64,000 bases of DNA from CAVPTL01 sp963729195 (lineage in GTDB: Bacteria; Actinomycetota; Thermoleophilia; Gaiellales; JAICJC01), in contig CAVSNF010000025.1 of the NCBI GenBank assembly GCA_963729195.1, forward strand, positions 434,001 to 498,000. The letters run 5' to 3'. The notes beneath the pieces are model-generated. The model made no database searches and was not told where the DNA came from. It saw only the letters and a list, made by a program, of their open reading frames with translations. Shown piece by piece: positions 45,597 to 55,572 of this stretch. The stretch's first letter is position 1. Every line of letters begins with the position of its first letter. Both the position numbers and the translations under genes were made by a program.

Positions 45597-46595
45597 CTAC
45601 GTGTATCGCTCGCCCGCCAGCGCGGCCAGCTTCTCCATCGAATGCGTCGCCTGCAGCGTACGCACCGTGCCGGAGCGCGACCGCATCACCAACGACTGCG
45701 TGCGGGCGCCGCCCGAGCGGTAGCGCACGCCCCGCAAGAGGTCGCCGTCGGTAACGCCGGTGGCGGCGAAGAAGACGTTGTCGCCACGCACCAGATCATC
45801 GATCGTGAGCACTCGCGTTAGGTCATAGCCGGCCTCGATCGCCGCCGTCCGCTCACCGTCGTCGCGGGGCCACAGACGGCCCTGGAACTGACCGCCGAGA
45901 CACTTGAAGGCAGCGGCCGCGAGCACACCCTCGGGCGTGCCGCCGATGCCCCACAGCAGGTCGATGCCGGTGTCGGGGCTGGCGGCCATCATCGCCCCGG
46001 CGACATCGCCGTGGGGGATGAAGCGAATGCGGGCGCCGGCGGCGCGGATGCGCTTGACCATCTCGTCGTGACGGGGACGGTCGAGGATCACCACCATCAG
46101 ATCGCGGACGCGGCCGCGCTTGGCGGCGGCCACCTGCTCCAGCGTCTCCTCGATCGGAGCGCGCAGGTCGATCTCCTCGTCGATGTCGGCGCCGCAGGCG
46201 AGCTTCTCCATGTAGAAGACCGGGCCGGGGTCGAACATGCTGCCCTTCTCCGCGGCGGCCACCACGGCCAGCGCGTTGGGCTGGCCGCGGGCGACCAGTT
46301 CGGTGCCCTCCAGCGGGTCAACCGCGACGTCCACCTCGACACCCTGTCCCGATCCGATCTGCTCGCCGTTATAGAGCATCGGAGCCTCGTCCTTCTCGCC
46401 CTCGCCGATCACCACGGTGCCGCGCATGTCGACGGTCGCGAGCATGTAGCGCATCGCATCGACAGCGGCCTGGTCGGCGGCGATCTTGTCGCCGAACCCG
46501 ACCCACCTGGCGGAGGCCAGGGCGGCCGCCTCGGTCACACGTACCAGTTCCAGCGCGAGATTTCGGTCGGGTTCCTGCGTCACAACTGCAGACAA
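45597..46595 (-). CDS. glpX: Class II fructose-1,6-bisphosphatase
   Basis: 332 residues, intact. Removes the 1-phosphate in gluconeogenesis. The metal-binding inositol-phosphatase-like fold shows GTVVIGEGEKDEAPMLYNGE, VDVAVDPLEGTELVARGQP, DLLWGIGGTPEGVLAAAAFK and CLGGQFQGRLWP. The family motif DPLEGT is complete. In actinobacteria this is usually the only fructose bisphosphatase. Confidence 0.95.
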   Translation of the reverse strand: MSAVVTQEPDRNLALELVRVTEAAALASARWVGFGDKIAADQAAVDAMRYMLATVDMRGTVVIGEGEKDEAPMLYNGEQIGSGQGVEVDVAVDPLEGTELVARGQPNALAVVAAAEKGSMFDPGPVFYMEKLACGADIDEEIDLRAPIEETLEQVAAAKRGRVRDLMVVILDRPRHDEMVKRIRAAGARIRFIPHGDVAGAMMAASPDTGIDLLWGIGGTPEGVLAAAAFKCLGGQFQGRLWPRDDGERTAAIEAGYDLTRVLTIDDLVRGDNVFFAATGVTDGDLLRGVRYRSGGARTQSLVMRSRSGTVRTLQATHSMEKLAALAGERYT

Positions 46596-46607
46596 TACCC
46601 GCCGAGC

Positions 46608-47234
46608 CTAGGCTCGTACCGGTGAGATCTCCTCGACCAGGTCGTAGGTGGTGTCGATTCCGATCGAGTCGATGTAAGGCGCGAGTGCCTCCAGCATCGT
46701 CTCGCGACCGGCCCGGCTGGCCTCGGCGAACGCCTCGGGATCGTCGGTGCGGACGATCCCGAACTGGATCATGTGCTCGGGGTTGGCCTCGTGTGCCAGT
46801 GTCATCACCGTCGAGAGGCCCGGCGGCAGCTCGCCCATGCTGGCGACGTATTCCGCCAGCGCGGTGCGAAACTCGTCGGCGGTGCCCGGCTTGAGCCTGC
46901 GCTCGGTCATCGGCACCAGCACGTGGTCGCCGGTGGCTCGCCCCTCCTTCGACCAGACCACGTCAAAGAAGCCCGCGACCGGTGTCTCGACGACGTGCGG
47001 AGCCATGCGGGCCTCGCGGTCGCGCTCCGCGGGTGCCAGCTCGGCCCGCAGCTCGGAGATGCGCTGGTCGGGCAGATCGAGCAGGGCGAAGGCGGTGACC
47101 AGATCCGGGTCGGTGCGGTCGCGCAGGATGCACGCCTTCACCATCCCGTCGGGGAACCGTTCAGGCTGCCAGGCCTGCCGGAATGCTTCGAAGTGGCCGG
47201 GATGGATGCGACGGGCAGTCAGTGATGCCTTCAT
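46608..47234 (-). CDS. Hypothetical two-domain ferredoxin-fold-like protein
   Basis: 208 residues, intact. Two similar segments: SLTARRIHPGHFEAFRQAWQ with VKACILRDRTDPDLVTAFAL, and PMTERRLKPGTADEFRTALA with STVMTLAHEANPEHMIQFGI. Each reads as the strand-helix-strand start of an ABM/dimeric alpha-beta barrel. Such proteins are small oxygenases or ligand binders. Family and function unassigned. Confidence 0.55.
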   Translation of the reverse strand: MKASLTARRIHPGHFEAFRQAWQPERFPDGMVKACILRDRTDPDLVTAFALLDLPDQRISELRAELAPAERDREARMAPHVVETPVAGFFDVVWSKEGRATGDHVLVPMTERRLKPGTADEFRTALAEYVASMGELPPGLSTVMTLAHEANPEHMIQFGIVRTDDPEAFAEASRAGRETMLEALAPYIDSIGIDTTYDLVEEISPVRA

Positions 47235-47267
47235 CAGTCCCCCTTGATTCGAATCGCACGAGCGAGC

Positions 47268-48171
47268 CTACGCCCGCAGCAGCCGGGTTGCAAGACCCGA
47301 GATCGGCGCCCGCTGGTGCAGCGGTTCCAGCCATCGCTCGGGGATTCCCGCGGCTCCGAAACGGGCGCCGGCGAGGGCTCCGGCCACGGCCGCGTTGGTG
47401 TCGGCATCCCCGCCCAGATTGGCGGCGAACACGACCGCCTGCTCGAACGAGTCGTACCCGAACGCCCCCGCGAAGCCCACCCGGAGCGCGGTCAGGACGA
47501 ACCCCATCTGCTCCTGCACCTCGATCCCCAGAGCTTCCTTGTCGGCGCCGATCGCGTCCGCGGCAGCGGTCGCCACCTGCGACGCCGACCGCGGTGGTTT
47601 GCGGCCACGCACGAGCGCCGCCACGGTCAGGTTGAACCACGCGCAAGCGTCCCCCGCCAGCGGGTCGTGGTGGGTCAGGCTGGAGTCGAGTCGCGAGAAC
47701 CGCTCCAGCTCGCCGGTCGTCGCGGCCGTAGCGAAGCGCGATCGGCACCGTGCGCATGAGTGACCCGTTGCCGGCACTCCTGTTACCGGATGCGACGTGA
47801 TACGCGGTGGCAGCAGCCCGGGCCTCATCAGCGTTACGCGATCGCGACACCGCGGCGGAGACGGTGCCGCCGATGTCCTTGGGGCCGGAGCGCGCCCACA
47901 GCGCGTATCGAGCGAACACGTCGTCGGGGTCGTATCCGCCGCACTCAACCAGGCTGGTGGCCAGCTCGAGGGCCATGGCGGTGTCGTCCGTCCACTCTCC
48001 CCGCTCCCACTGGGTGGATCGCACCATGTCGCGCAGCTCGCCGCCGTAGCGAGCGCGGATCTGGTCGGGGTGAAGCCACTCCAGGGCCGCGCCCAGCGCG
48101 TCACCGACGGCCAGCCCCAGCAGCGCTCCGCGGGCGCGATCGATCTCCTCCTCGGAGCGGCGGATCCTCAC
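47268..48171 (-). CDS. ADP-ribosylglycohydrolase (DraG/ARH family, one frame break)
   Basis: About 300 residues. RGALLGLAVGDALGAALEWL, WTDDTAMALELATSLVECGG (the metal-binding D-D-T), GNGSLMRTVPIALRYG and VVFAANLGGDADTNAAVAGA (the second D-x-D-T site) define the family, which removes ADP-ribose from proteins or nucleic acids. Break near 47735. The GTG start overlaps the Nei-like stop (GTGA), so both are made together. Confidence 0.88.
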
Positions 48172-48872
48172 CCTCGACGCACCTGGCAGCCGGGGCACCA
48201 GTACAGCCGACGGCGCTGCTCACCGACCGGTCGTGATGCGATCACATCGCCGCAGCGCGGGCACGGCCGGCCCACCCGTCGGTACACCCTGGTCGCGAGC
48301 CTTCCGCCGTCGTCGACGCCGGCCCGAAGCAGCGTTCGCGAGCAAGCCGCCAGCCGCAGCAGCGTTCGATCCGAGAGCGCTGCCACGGGCGCGAACGGGT
48401 CGACCGCCTCGGTATGCAGCGCCTCGCACCGAACGATGTTGCCGATGCCCGCGAGCACCCGCTGGTCGAGCAGCATTTCGGCCACCGGACGCTCGATCAG
48501 CCGCGCCCGGCGCAGATACTCACGCGCGTCGAAGCGGCCGTGCAGCAGATCGGGCCCAAGCGCCGGCGGCCGGGCGCTGCGGCCGATGCGGACGGTGCCG
48601 ACCAGCACCGCGTCACCCGCACTGGTTCGCATCACCGAGCGGCGGGGAGCGGGCGTGGTGGGGCCGGCGCCGGGGGCGAGGAGCCGCGCGCGGCCGTGCA
48701 TCCCCAGGTGTACATCGGCGCTGCGACCGTCGTCGGCGTGGATCAGCAGGTGCTTGCCGCGGGCCTCGATGGCGGTCACCTCCGCGCCGGCCAGGGGGCC
48801 GTCCAGCACCGTGCGCCCGACGATCGGCGCGAGTCGGCGCGCGGCGAGTTCGAGCGAATGCCCCTCAGGCAT
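48168..48872 (-). CDS. Formamidopyrimidine/endonuclease VIII-type DNA glycosylase
   Basis: 234 residues, intact. It starts PEGHSLELAARRL: after Met removal the catalytic Pro2-Glu3 is present, and PEGH is typical of actinobacterial Nei-like enzymes. The H2TH segment MLLDQRVLAGIGNIVRCEAL and a C-terminal zinc finger (CPRCGDVIASRP...CPGC) are intact. It excises oxidised bases and cuts at abasic sites. It overlaps the ADP-ribosylglycohydrolase gene, which suggests a joint repair role. Confidence 0.9.
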   Translation of the reverse strand: MPEGHSLELAARRLAPIVGRTVLDGPLAGAEVTAIEARGKHLLIHADDGRSADVHLGMHGRARLLAPGAGPTTPAPRRSVMRTSAGDAVLVGTVRIGRSARPPALGPDLLHGRFDAREYLRRARLIERPVAEMLLDQRVLAGIGNIVRCEALHTEAVDPFAPVAALSDRTLLRLAACSRTLLRAGVDDGGRLATRVYRRVGRPCPRCGDVIASRPVGEQRRRLYWCPGCQVRRG

Positions 48873-48911
48873 CAGGGCAACGATGGCTGCGAGTTAGCAT
48901 CAGGTCAGTCT

Positions 48912-49691
48912 ATGGATTCCGCACCTCGAATTGATCCGCTGGCCGAGGCCTTCTCCAAGGTGGCCGACGGCTACGAGCGGGGCCGCAGGCCATACCCGCC
49001 CGAGCCGGTCGACTGGGCGTGGCAAACGCTCGGCTTGAACGACTCGGCGACGGTCGTCGACCTGGCCGCCGGTACAGGCAAGCTGTCACGATTGGTGGCC
49101 GCCCGGAGCGCCCGTCTGATCGCGGTGGAGCCGCTCTCGGAGATGCGGCGGGTGCTGGCGGGGCAGGTGCCACTCGCCGAGGTGATCGACGGCACGGCGG
49201 AGCAGATTCCGCTGCCCGGCGAGGTCGCAGACGGAGTGTTTGTGGGTGAGGCATTCCACTGGTTCGACGGCGGTCGGGCACTCCCGGAGATCCACCGCGT
49301 GCTGCGGCCCGGGGGCGGCCTGGCGATCCTCTTCGGTCACAGCGACTGGGGCGATCTGCCGTGGAACGACGAGGTGGACACACGCCTCGACCAGGTGCGA
49401 CGTCCGCAGGTACGACCCGAGAACCGGCCGTGGACCGGCCTGTGGCGCGTGCCGTTCGAGCGCACCGAGCTGTTTGCGCCGCTCGAGCTGCGGGAGTTTC
49501 CGATGGTGCTCACCTACACCGTCGAGGAGTTTCAGCTGATGGTGTCGACCTGGAGTTTCGTGGCGGCGCTGTCGGATGACGAGCGCGACTCGCTGCTCGA
49601 AGACATCGGCCGCATAATCCGCGCCCATGGCATCGACCGCTTCGACCTCCAAGGCAACGTCACCGTCCACCTGACAACGAAGCGTGAATAA
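48912..49691 (+). CDS. Class I SAM-dependent methyltransferase
   Basis: 259 residues, intact. Rossmann SAM-binding motif I: ATVVDLAAGTGKLSRLVAA. Motif II: RLIAVEPLSEMRRVL. Then IDGTAEQIPLPGEVADGVFV, GEAFHWFDGGRALPEIHRVL and RPGGGLAILFGHSDWGD, as in UbiE/Methyltransf_11 proteins. Substrate unknown. Its stop TAA (49689-49691) lies inside a B-type palindrome. Confidence 0.87.
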   Translation: MDSAPRIDPLAEAFSKVADGYERGRRPYPPEPVDWAWQTLGLNDSATVVDLAAGTGKLSRLVAARSARLIAVEPLSEMRRVLAGQVPLAEVIDGTAEQIPLPGEVADGVFVGEAFHWFDGGRALPEIHRVLRPGGGLAILFGHSDWGDLPWNDEVDTRLDQVRRPQVRPENRPWTGLWRVPFERTELFAPLELREFPMVLTYTVEEFQLMVSTWSFVAALSDDERDSLLEDIGRIIRAHGIDRFDLQGNVTVHLTTKRE

Positions 49692-49714
49692 CGGTGCCTG
49701 GCACCGTTATTCAC
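49684..49714. repeat. GGTGCC palindrome, B subtype, at the methyltransferase stop
   Basis: 31 bp, perfect, arm GTGAATAACGGTGCC. The gene's last codons CGT GAA TAA run into it. Confidence 0.95.
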
Positions 49715-49727
49715 CTCCAACGCTCAG

Positions 49728-49760
49728 ATGAATAATTGGTGCCTGGCACCAATTATTCAT
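49728..49760. repeat. GGTGCC palindrome, C subtype, at the lhr stop
   Basis: 33 bp, perfect, arm ATGAATAATTGGTGCC. The lhr TGA on the minus strand is 49759-49757, inside the palindrome's outer end. It lies 13 bp from the B-type copy of the convergent gene. Confidence 0.95.
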
Positions 49761-52700
49761 CGCAGTACCAGGCGGCGGTGGGTTTGGAGGAAGCCGTGGT
49801 TGAGGAGGATTTGTTCGGCGGGGTCGCCCTGGATTGGGCGGCCGTCGATGCGCTCGGGGGTGATCCGGCGGATGCGGCGATCGGCGACAGCAGCGGCCAG
49901 AGCTGAGATTCCCGCATCGAACAGGCCCGGTTCGAACGTGACCAGTCCCCGCCCGCCCTTCTCCACGTAGACGGCCGGCCGGCCCTCGACCAGCGCCAGC
50001 CACGCTCCGGCTGCAGCGGGCCGGCTTGCGAGCCGCCTCCGGCCAGGGCGCGGTCACACCAAAGGGGTTGGCGGGGTCGGCCGCTCCCACCACCACCGGC
50101 TCGGCGCGGGGATCTGCCTCGCGCAGGTCACGCAGCCGCTCGACCGCCGCGGGCAACGCAAACTGGGCTCCGCCCAGGCCCTCGATGAAGTACCCGCGCT
50201 GGCACACGCCGGCCTCCTCCATCGCCCGCAGCTCGCCGTACACCGCCGTGAAGCCGCCGGGGACGCCCTCGGCCAGTACAGCGGCGCGGGTGACCACGCC
50301 GTGGCGTTCCAGCAGCACCTCGGCCAACGCCCGCGCCCGTTCGCGGGGAGTGGCCGCGGGCAGCAGCAGCGGTGCAACCAGCGACCAGCGGCCGCGAGCG
50401 GCCGGCAGCGACGAGGTCGGCCGCGCCCGCCTCGCCCGGCGCGCGGTGGTGGCGGCCGGTACCGACCGAAGCGTGGTGCCGTTTCTCAGCGGCTCCCAGG
50501 CGTCGTTGGTGACCAGGCCCGCCCACACCAGTTCCCACAGGTCGGCCAGCACCGCACGATCGGCACCGCCGACGTCGACAACCAGATCGGAGAAGAAGCT
50601 GGCGCCGCGGCGCGCCAGCACGTCCAGCAACTGGTGCTCGCGCTCCTCGGGATGGGGGTGCAGCAGTGGCACGTTCTCGCGCAGGTAGAGGCGCACGCGG
50701 CCGGGCCCGGCCCCGATCCAGACCAGCTCACCGCCGGCACAGGCCAGATCGAGCGAGTCCGGGCGATAGCCCGAGACGCGCGCAGGCAAGATGTCCGACT
50801 CGATCGCTGCCACCGGCAGCGCCACGCCCTCGAGCTGCGCGACCACCTCGCGCAGCCTGTCGCCGCCGCGCAGATCACGCCCGATGCCGTGCCAGGCGGG
50901 CAGGAACCGACCCAGCACCGCCGGCTCGACCGGCTCGACCTCACGCCGCAGGCGCGCCAACGTGCGCCGCCGGAGCCGTCGCAGCACCTCGGGCGAGACG
51001 TACTCACGGCCGCTTCCGGCAGGCAGGAATCCACCCTCGATCAGCTCGCCGCTCTTCACCAAGCCGCGCCAGCGACGACGCCGCGTCGACTCCCAGCCGG
51101 GCACTGACGTCGGCGGTCGTGAACGGGCCGTGGGTGCGGGCGTGGCGCTGCACCAGCCGGTCGAGTGCATCGGGCACGGGGTCGAGAAATGCCATGGGGA
51201 CGCCCGGCGGCGGCACCACTCCAAGACCGTCGCGGTAGAGCCCGGCGTCTTCGGCGGCGATCACTCGCTGCTCGCCCACCATCCCCACCTCGAACGCCCG
51301 CCGGTCCTTCAAAAGGCGCGTCACCATCGCCTCGTCGGCGCCCCGCCGGTCGAGCTCTGACCGGGTCAGTGCACCGATCCGGCGCAGCAGGTCGTGGGCC
51401 GTGTCAGCGGTCAGGGTGCCGCCGATGCCCTGCAGCTCTGCCTCCACCTCGGCGATCGCCTCGGCGTCGAGCAGCTCGCGCAGATCGTCGGCGGCCAGAA
51501 GCTCTGCCAGCAGGGCGCGATCGAGCGTCAGCGTCTGCATGCGACGCTCGGCCGCAGGCGCGTCGCCCTCGTACATGTAGCTTGCGATGTAGTCGAACAG
51601 GAGCGAGCTGGCAAACGGCGACGGCTGGCTCGACTCGACCTCGACCAGACGCACCTGCCCGGTCGCGATCGACTGCAGCAGCTGCTTCAGCCGCGGCACC
51701 TCGAACACATCAGACAGCACCTCGCGGTAGGTCTCGAGCATGATCGGAAACGATCCGAAGCGCTTGGCCACCTGCTGCAGGTCGTGCGCCTTGAGCCGCT
51801 GCTGCCACAGCGGCGTGCGCATGTTGGGCCGGCGCCGAGGGAGCAGCAGCGCCCGCGCAGCGTTCTCGCGAAAACGAGCGGCAAACATCGGGCTCATGGC
51901 CACCCGATCGAGCAGCAGATCGTCGAGATCGTCCGGAGGCACGGCGATCAGATCGGTGGGCGGCACGGCGTCGGAGTCGGGCAGCCGGATGGCGATGCCG
52001 TCGTCTGACCACATCGCCTCGACGTCGATGCCGAGCTGCTCGGACATGCGGGCCTCGACCACCAGCGCCCATGGCGCGTGCACCCGCGCTCCAAACGGTG
52101 ACAGTACGCAGATGCGCCAGTCGCCGAGCTCGTCGCGGAAACGCTCGATCACGATCGTGCGATCGGAGGGCACCACGCCGGTGGCCCGCTCCTGGTCGTC
52201 GAGATAGTTGGTGAGGTTGGCGGCGGCCAGTGGGTCGAGCGGCCCAAACTCGCGGGTGCGGGCGGCCGCCCCCACCGCCTGGCCGAGCTCGTAGGGCCGG
52301 CCGATGCCGTCGCCCTTCCAGAACGGCAGCTTGCCGGGCACTCCCGGCGCAGGTGACACCAAGACACGGTCGCGCGTGATCTGTTCGATCCGCCACGAGC
52401 TCGCTCCCAGCTGGAACACCTCGCCGGCGCGGGCCTCGTACACCATCTCCTCGTCCAGCTCGCCGACACGCGCCCCGCCCTCGGCCATGAACACGCCGTA
52501 CAGGCCGCGGTCGGGGATCGTGCCGCCACTGATCACCGCCAGCCGCTTGGAACCGTCGCGGCCGCGCACGACCCCGTCGGTGCGATCCCACACGATCCGC
52601 GGGCGCAGCTCGGCAAACTCGTCCGAGGGGTAGCGGCCCGCCAGCATGTCGAGCACGCCCTCGAGCTGGGCGAGCGACAGGTCACGATAGGGGTGGGCGC

Positions 52701-53997
52701 GGCAGACGACGCGATGAAGCTCATCCACCTCCCACTCGTCCATCGCGGTCATGGCGACAATCTGCTGCGCGAGCACGTCCAGCGGGCGGCGGGGCACGCG
52801 GGTGTGCTCGATCTCGCCCTCCAGCATCCGCCGGGTGACAACCGCGGTCTCGAGCAGGTCGCCGCGAAACTTGGGGAAGAACCGGCCCGACGACGCCTCG
52901 CCCACGTTGTGCCCCGCGCGCCCCACCCGCTGGAGACCGGCGGCGACCGACTTGGGCGACTCGATCTGCACCACCAGGTCGACCGCGCCCATATCGATTC
53001 CCAGCTCGAGCGACGAGGTGGCGACCAGCGCCGGCAGCCGGCCGGTCTTGAGCAGATCCTCGATCTGGAGCCGCTGCTCTCGAGCCAGGGAGCCGTGATG
53101 CGCCCGGGCGATGTCCTCCTCGCCCAGCTCGTTCAGCCGGTTTGCGACCCGCTCGGCCGAGCGCCTGCTGTTCACAAAGACGATGGTGGAGCGATGCGCC
53201 CGCACCAGCTCGAGCAGCCGGGGATAGATGGCCGGCCAGATCGAGACGCGCGGCTCGCCCTCCACCTCGGGAGCGCCGCCGAGCTCACGCATATCCTCGA
53301 CCGGCACGAGCACCTCGATGTCGAGCTGCTTGCCCCCACCGGCGTCGATAATCGCGACCTCACGGCCGACTCCGCCCAGGAACGCGGCGATCTCCTCCAG
53401 CGGGCGCTGGGTGGCGGACAGGCCGATCCGCTGCACGTCGCGGCCGACCAGGTGATCGAGCCGCTCCAGCGACAGCATCAGGTGGGTGCCGCGCTTGGTG
53501 GCCGCGACCGAGTGGATCTCGTCCACGATCACCGTCTCGACTCCGGCAAGCGTCTCACGGGCCGCCGAGGTCAGCATCAGGTAGAGCGACTCCGGGGTGG
53601 TGATCAGAATGTCGGGCGGGTGCCGGCGCATCGCCGCCCGCTCGCGCTGGGGCGTGTCGCCGGTGCGTACCGCGACCGTGATGTCGCGGTCGGAGGCGAT
53701 CCCGGCCAGCGGTGCGCGCAGGTTCTTCTCGATGTCATGGTTGAGCGCCTTCAGCGGCGACACGTACAGCACCTTGGTGCCCTCGCTGGGGCGCTGGGTG
53801 AGCCCGTCGATGGCAGAGAGGAAGGCCGCCAGCGTCTTGCCCGACCCGGTGGGGGCGAGGATCAGCGTGTGTTTGCCGGCTGAGATCGCGGGCCAGCCCA
53901 GCAGCTGGGCTCGGGTGGGCTCGGCAAACGACCGCCGAAACCACTCCGCCACGGGAGCGGAAAAGCTCGAAACGGGATCTTGACGGGCGCCGGCCAC
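49757..53997 (-). CDS. lhr: Large ATP-dependent helicase Lhr (two frame breaks)
   Basis: About 1,410 residues. Helicase core: ILAPTGSGKTLAAFLSAIDG (Walker A), VIVDEIHSVAATKRGTHLM (DEIH Walker B), IGLSATQRPLEEIAAFLGG, TIVFVNSRRSAERVANRLNE and GRLPALVATSSLELGIDMG with LQRVGRAGHNVGEAS. Winged-helix and Lhr-specific domains follow, then the C-terminal region seen in full-length Lhr (GRDLRGGDRLREVVAQLEG, VLAEGVPGGFTAVYGELRAM). It is a 3'-5' DNA/RNA helicase of mycobacterial type linked to repair. Breaks near 51064 and 50025. The true end is RRLVLR at 49757. Confidence 0.93.
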
Positions 53998-54055
53998 CGT
54001 CGATGCATCCTACCGACGGGCAGGCCGCGGCGGAGACCGCCGGTACGCTGCCGGG

Positions 54056-54778
54056 ATGATTGTGGAGTTTCTCGGTACCGGTGCCGCCTGGCCGATCCCC
54101 CGGCTGGGCTGCTCATGCCCGCAGTGCACGTCCGATGACCCGCGCGACGCGCGGCTGCGATCGTCGATTCTGGTCGAGCGGCGGGTGCTGGTGGACGCCG
54201 GCCCCGACACCTACGCGCAGCTGCGGCGGGCCGAGGTCGTACCCGAAGCCGTGATCCTGACCCACGGCCACCACGATCACGTGCTGGGGCTGCACGAGCT
54301 GGCAAAGCAACGCCGGCTGCCGCTGTATATGACCAAGCCGACCGAGCGCGGCCTGCGGAAGCTGTTCCCGCGGCTTGACTTCCGCATCACCCACATCACC
54401 CCCGGTGTGCCCATCGACCTGGGCGAGGGCCTCACCTGCCGCGCCTTCGACGTCGAGCACGGCGGCACCCCGACGCTCGGCCTGCGGCTGCAGCAGGGCG
54501 ACTCGGGAGCGCTGGTGTACATGCCCGACCTGGGCGCCCCGCCGGCCTCCAAGCTGGCAGTGGGAGCGGCGGTGGCGGTCGTCGACGGCTCCAGCCGCGA
54601 GCGGGTGGTGGGTGGACACCTCTCGATGGAGGCGATGATCCCGGTCGCCACCAAGCTCAAGCCGGGCACGACATTGTTCACCCACATCGGCCACCGCACC
54701 GGCACCCAGGTGGAGCTGGAGGAGTGGCTGCCGGACGGCTTCGGCGTGGCTTTCGACGGCCAACGCCTGGAGCTGTAG
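54056..54778 (+). CDS. PhnP-like metallo-beta-lactamase-fold hydrolase
   Basis: 240 residues, intact. FLGTGAAWPIPRLGCSCPQC (a Cys pair as in PhnP), VLVDAGPDTYAQLRRAEVVP, AVILTHGHHDHVLGLHELAK (HxHxDH metal site), CRAFDVEHGGTPTLGLRLQQ and LFTHIGHRTG. PhnP itself cleaves cyclic ribose phosphates in phosphonate use; no other phn gene is present, so the substrate is open. The stop TAG overlaps the next GTG (TAGTG). It faces away from lhr with 58 bp between starts. Confidence 0.85.
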   Translation: MIVEFLGTGAAWPIPRLGCSCPQCTSDDPRDARLRSSILVERRVLVDAGPDTYAQLRRAEVVPEAVILTHGHHDHVLGLHELAKQRRLPLYMTKPTERGLRKLFPRLDFRITHITPGVPIDLGEGLTCRAFDVEHGGTPTLGLRLQQGDSGALVYMPDLGAPPASKLAVGAAVAVVDGSSRERVVGGHLSMEAMIPVATKLKPGTTLFTHIGHRTGTQVELEEWLPDGFGVAFDGQRLEL

Positions 54779-55393
54779 TGCTGGCACCGGCTCGGATCGA
54801 GACCGAGCGGCTCGTGATCCGCTGCTGGCAGCCTGAGGACGCCGCCGGCCTGAAGCAGGTGATCGACCGAAACCTCGATCACCTGCGGCCGTGGATGCCA
54901 TGGGTCGCGCACGAGCCCGGAACCGCTGCAGCAGAAGACCGAGCGACTGCGCGAGTTCCGGGCGATGTTCGAACGCGACGAGGACCTGATCTACGCCATC
55001 TTCGACTCCGCCGATAGCGAGGTGCTGGGCGGCACTGGGCTGCACCCGCGGGCCGGCCCGGAGGCACGCGAGGTCGGGTACTGGATCAGCCGCGAACACG
55101 AGGGCCAGGGCCTGATCACCGAAAGCACCGCGGCGCTCACCCGGGTCGGCTTTGAGCTGCTGGCGCTGGATCGCATCGAGATTCACTGCGACCCGCGAAA
55201 CGTGCGCAGCGCTGCCGTTCCCAAGCGGCTCGGCTACGAGCACGAAGCGACCCTCCGGCGACGGCTGGCCGACGCCGACGGGTCGCTTCACGATGTCATG
55301 ATCTGGACGCTCTTCGCCGATCGCTACCGCCGGTCGCCGGCGGCCTCAACGCCACTCGAGGCCTACGCCGACGACCGGCGGCAACTGTTGTGA
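54778..55393 (+). CDS. GNAT-family acetyltransferase, RimJ-like (one frame break)
   Basis: About 200 residues. ARIETERLVIRCWQPEDAAG is the RimJ/RimL N-terminus. GGTGLHPRAGPEAREVGYWI and SREHEGQGLITESTAALTRV supply the acetyl-CoA loop (R-E-H-E-G-Q-G-L), and LDRIEIHCDPRNVRSAAVPK the final core. The break is near 54925. Acetylates an amine on a protein or small molecule. The TGA stop (55391-55393) is the beginning of an A-type palindrome. Confidence 0.85.
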
Positions 55394-55422
55394 ATAAAAG
55401 GTGCCTGGCACCTTTTATTCAT
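55390..55422. repeat. GGTGCC palindrome, A subtype, at the GNAT stop
   Basis: 33 bp; arm GTGAATAAAAGGTGCC, right arm ending TTTTATTCAT, with one G-T pair at the outermost base. The GNAT stop TGA is bases 2-4. Confidence 0.95.
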
Positions 55423-55522
55423 GACTTTCCAAAATTACGGAGGCAATTTGTACCAAGACTTCATACGAATTGCAAACAACAAAGATCACAAATAAACGCT
55501 GGAACGCTGCACGGCGCTGGGC
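55423..55522. other. AT-rich spacer between two palindromes
   Basis: About 100 bp with no gene. Bases 55423-55498 are far richer in A and T than anything else in the window outside the lectin promoter. The spacer is flanked by an A-type and a B-type GGTGCC palindrome. Confidence 0.7.
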
Positions 55523-55526
55523 GGGG

Positions 55527-55557
55527 GTGAATAACGGTGCCTGGCACCGTTATTCAC
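55527..55557. repeat. GGTGCC palindrome, B subtype, downstream of the lectin gene
   Basis: 31 bp, perfect; arm GTGAATAACGGTGCC, extended by GGGG/CCCC to 55523-55561. It starts 15 bp after the convergent lectin gene's stop, the only full copy at a gene end that does not contain the stop. Confidence 0.95.
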
Positions 55558-55572
55558 CCCCAGCTTCCCGTC

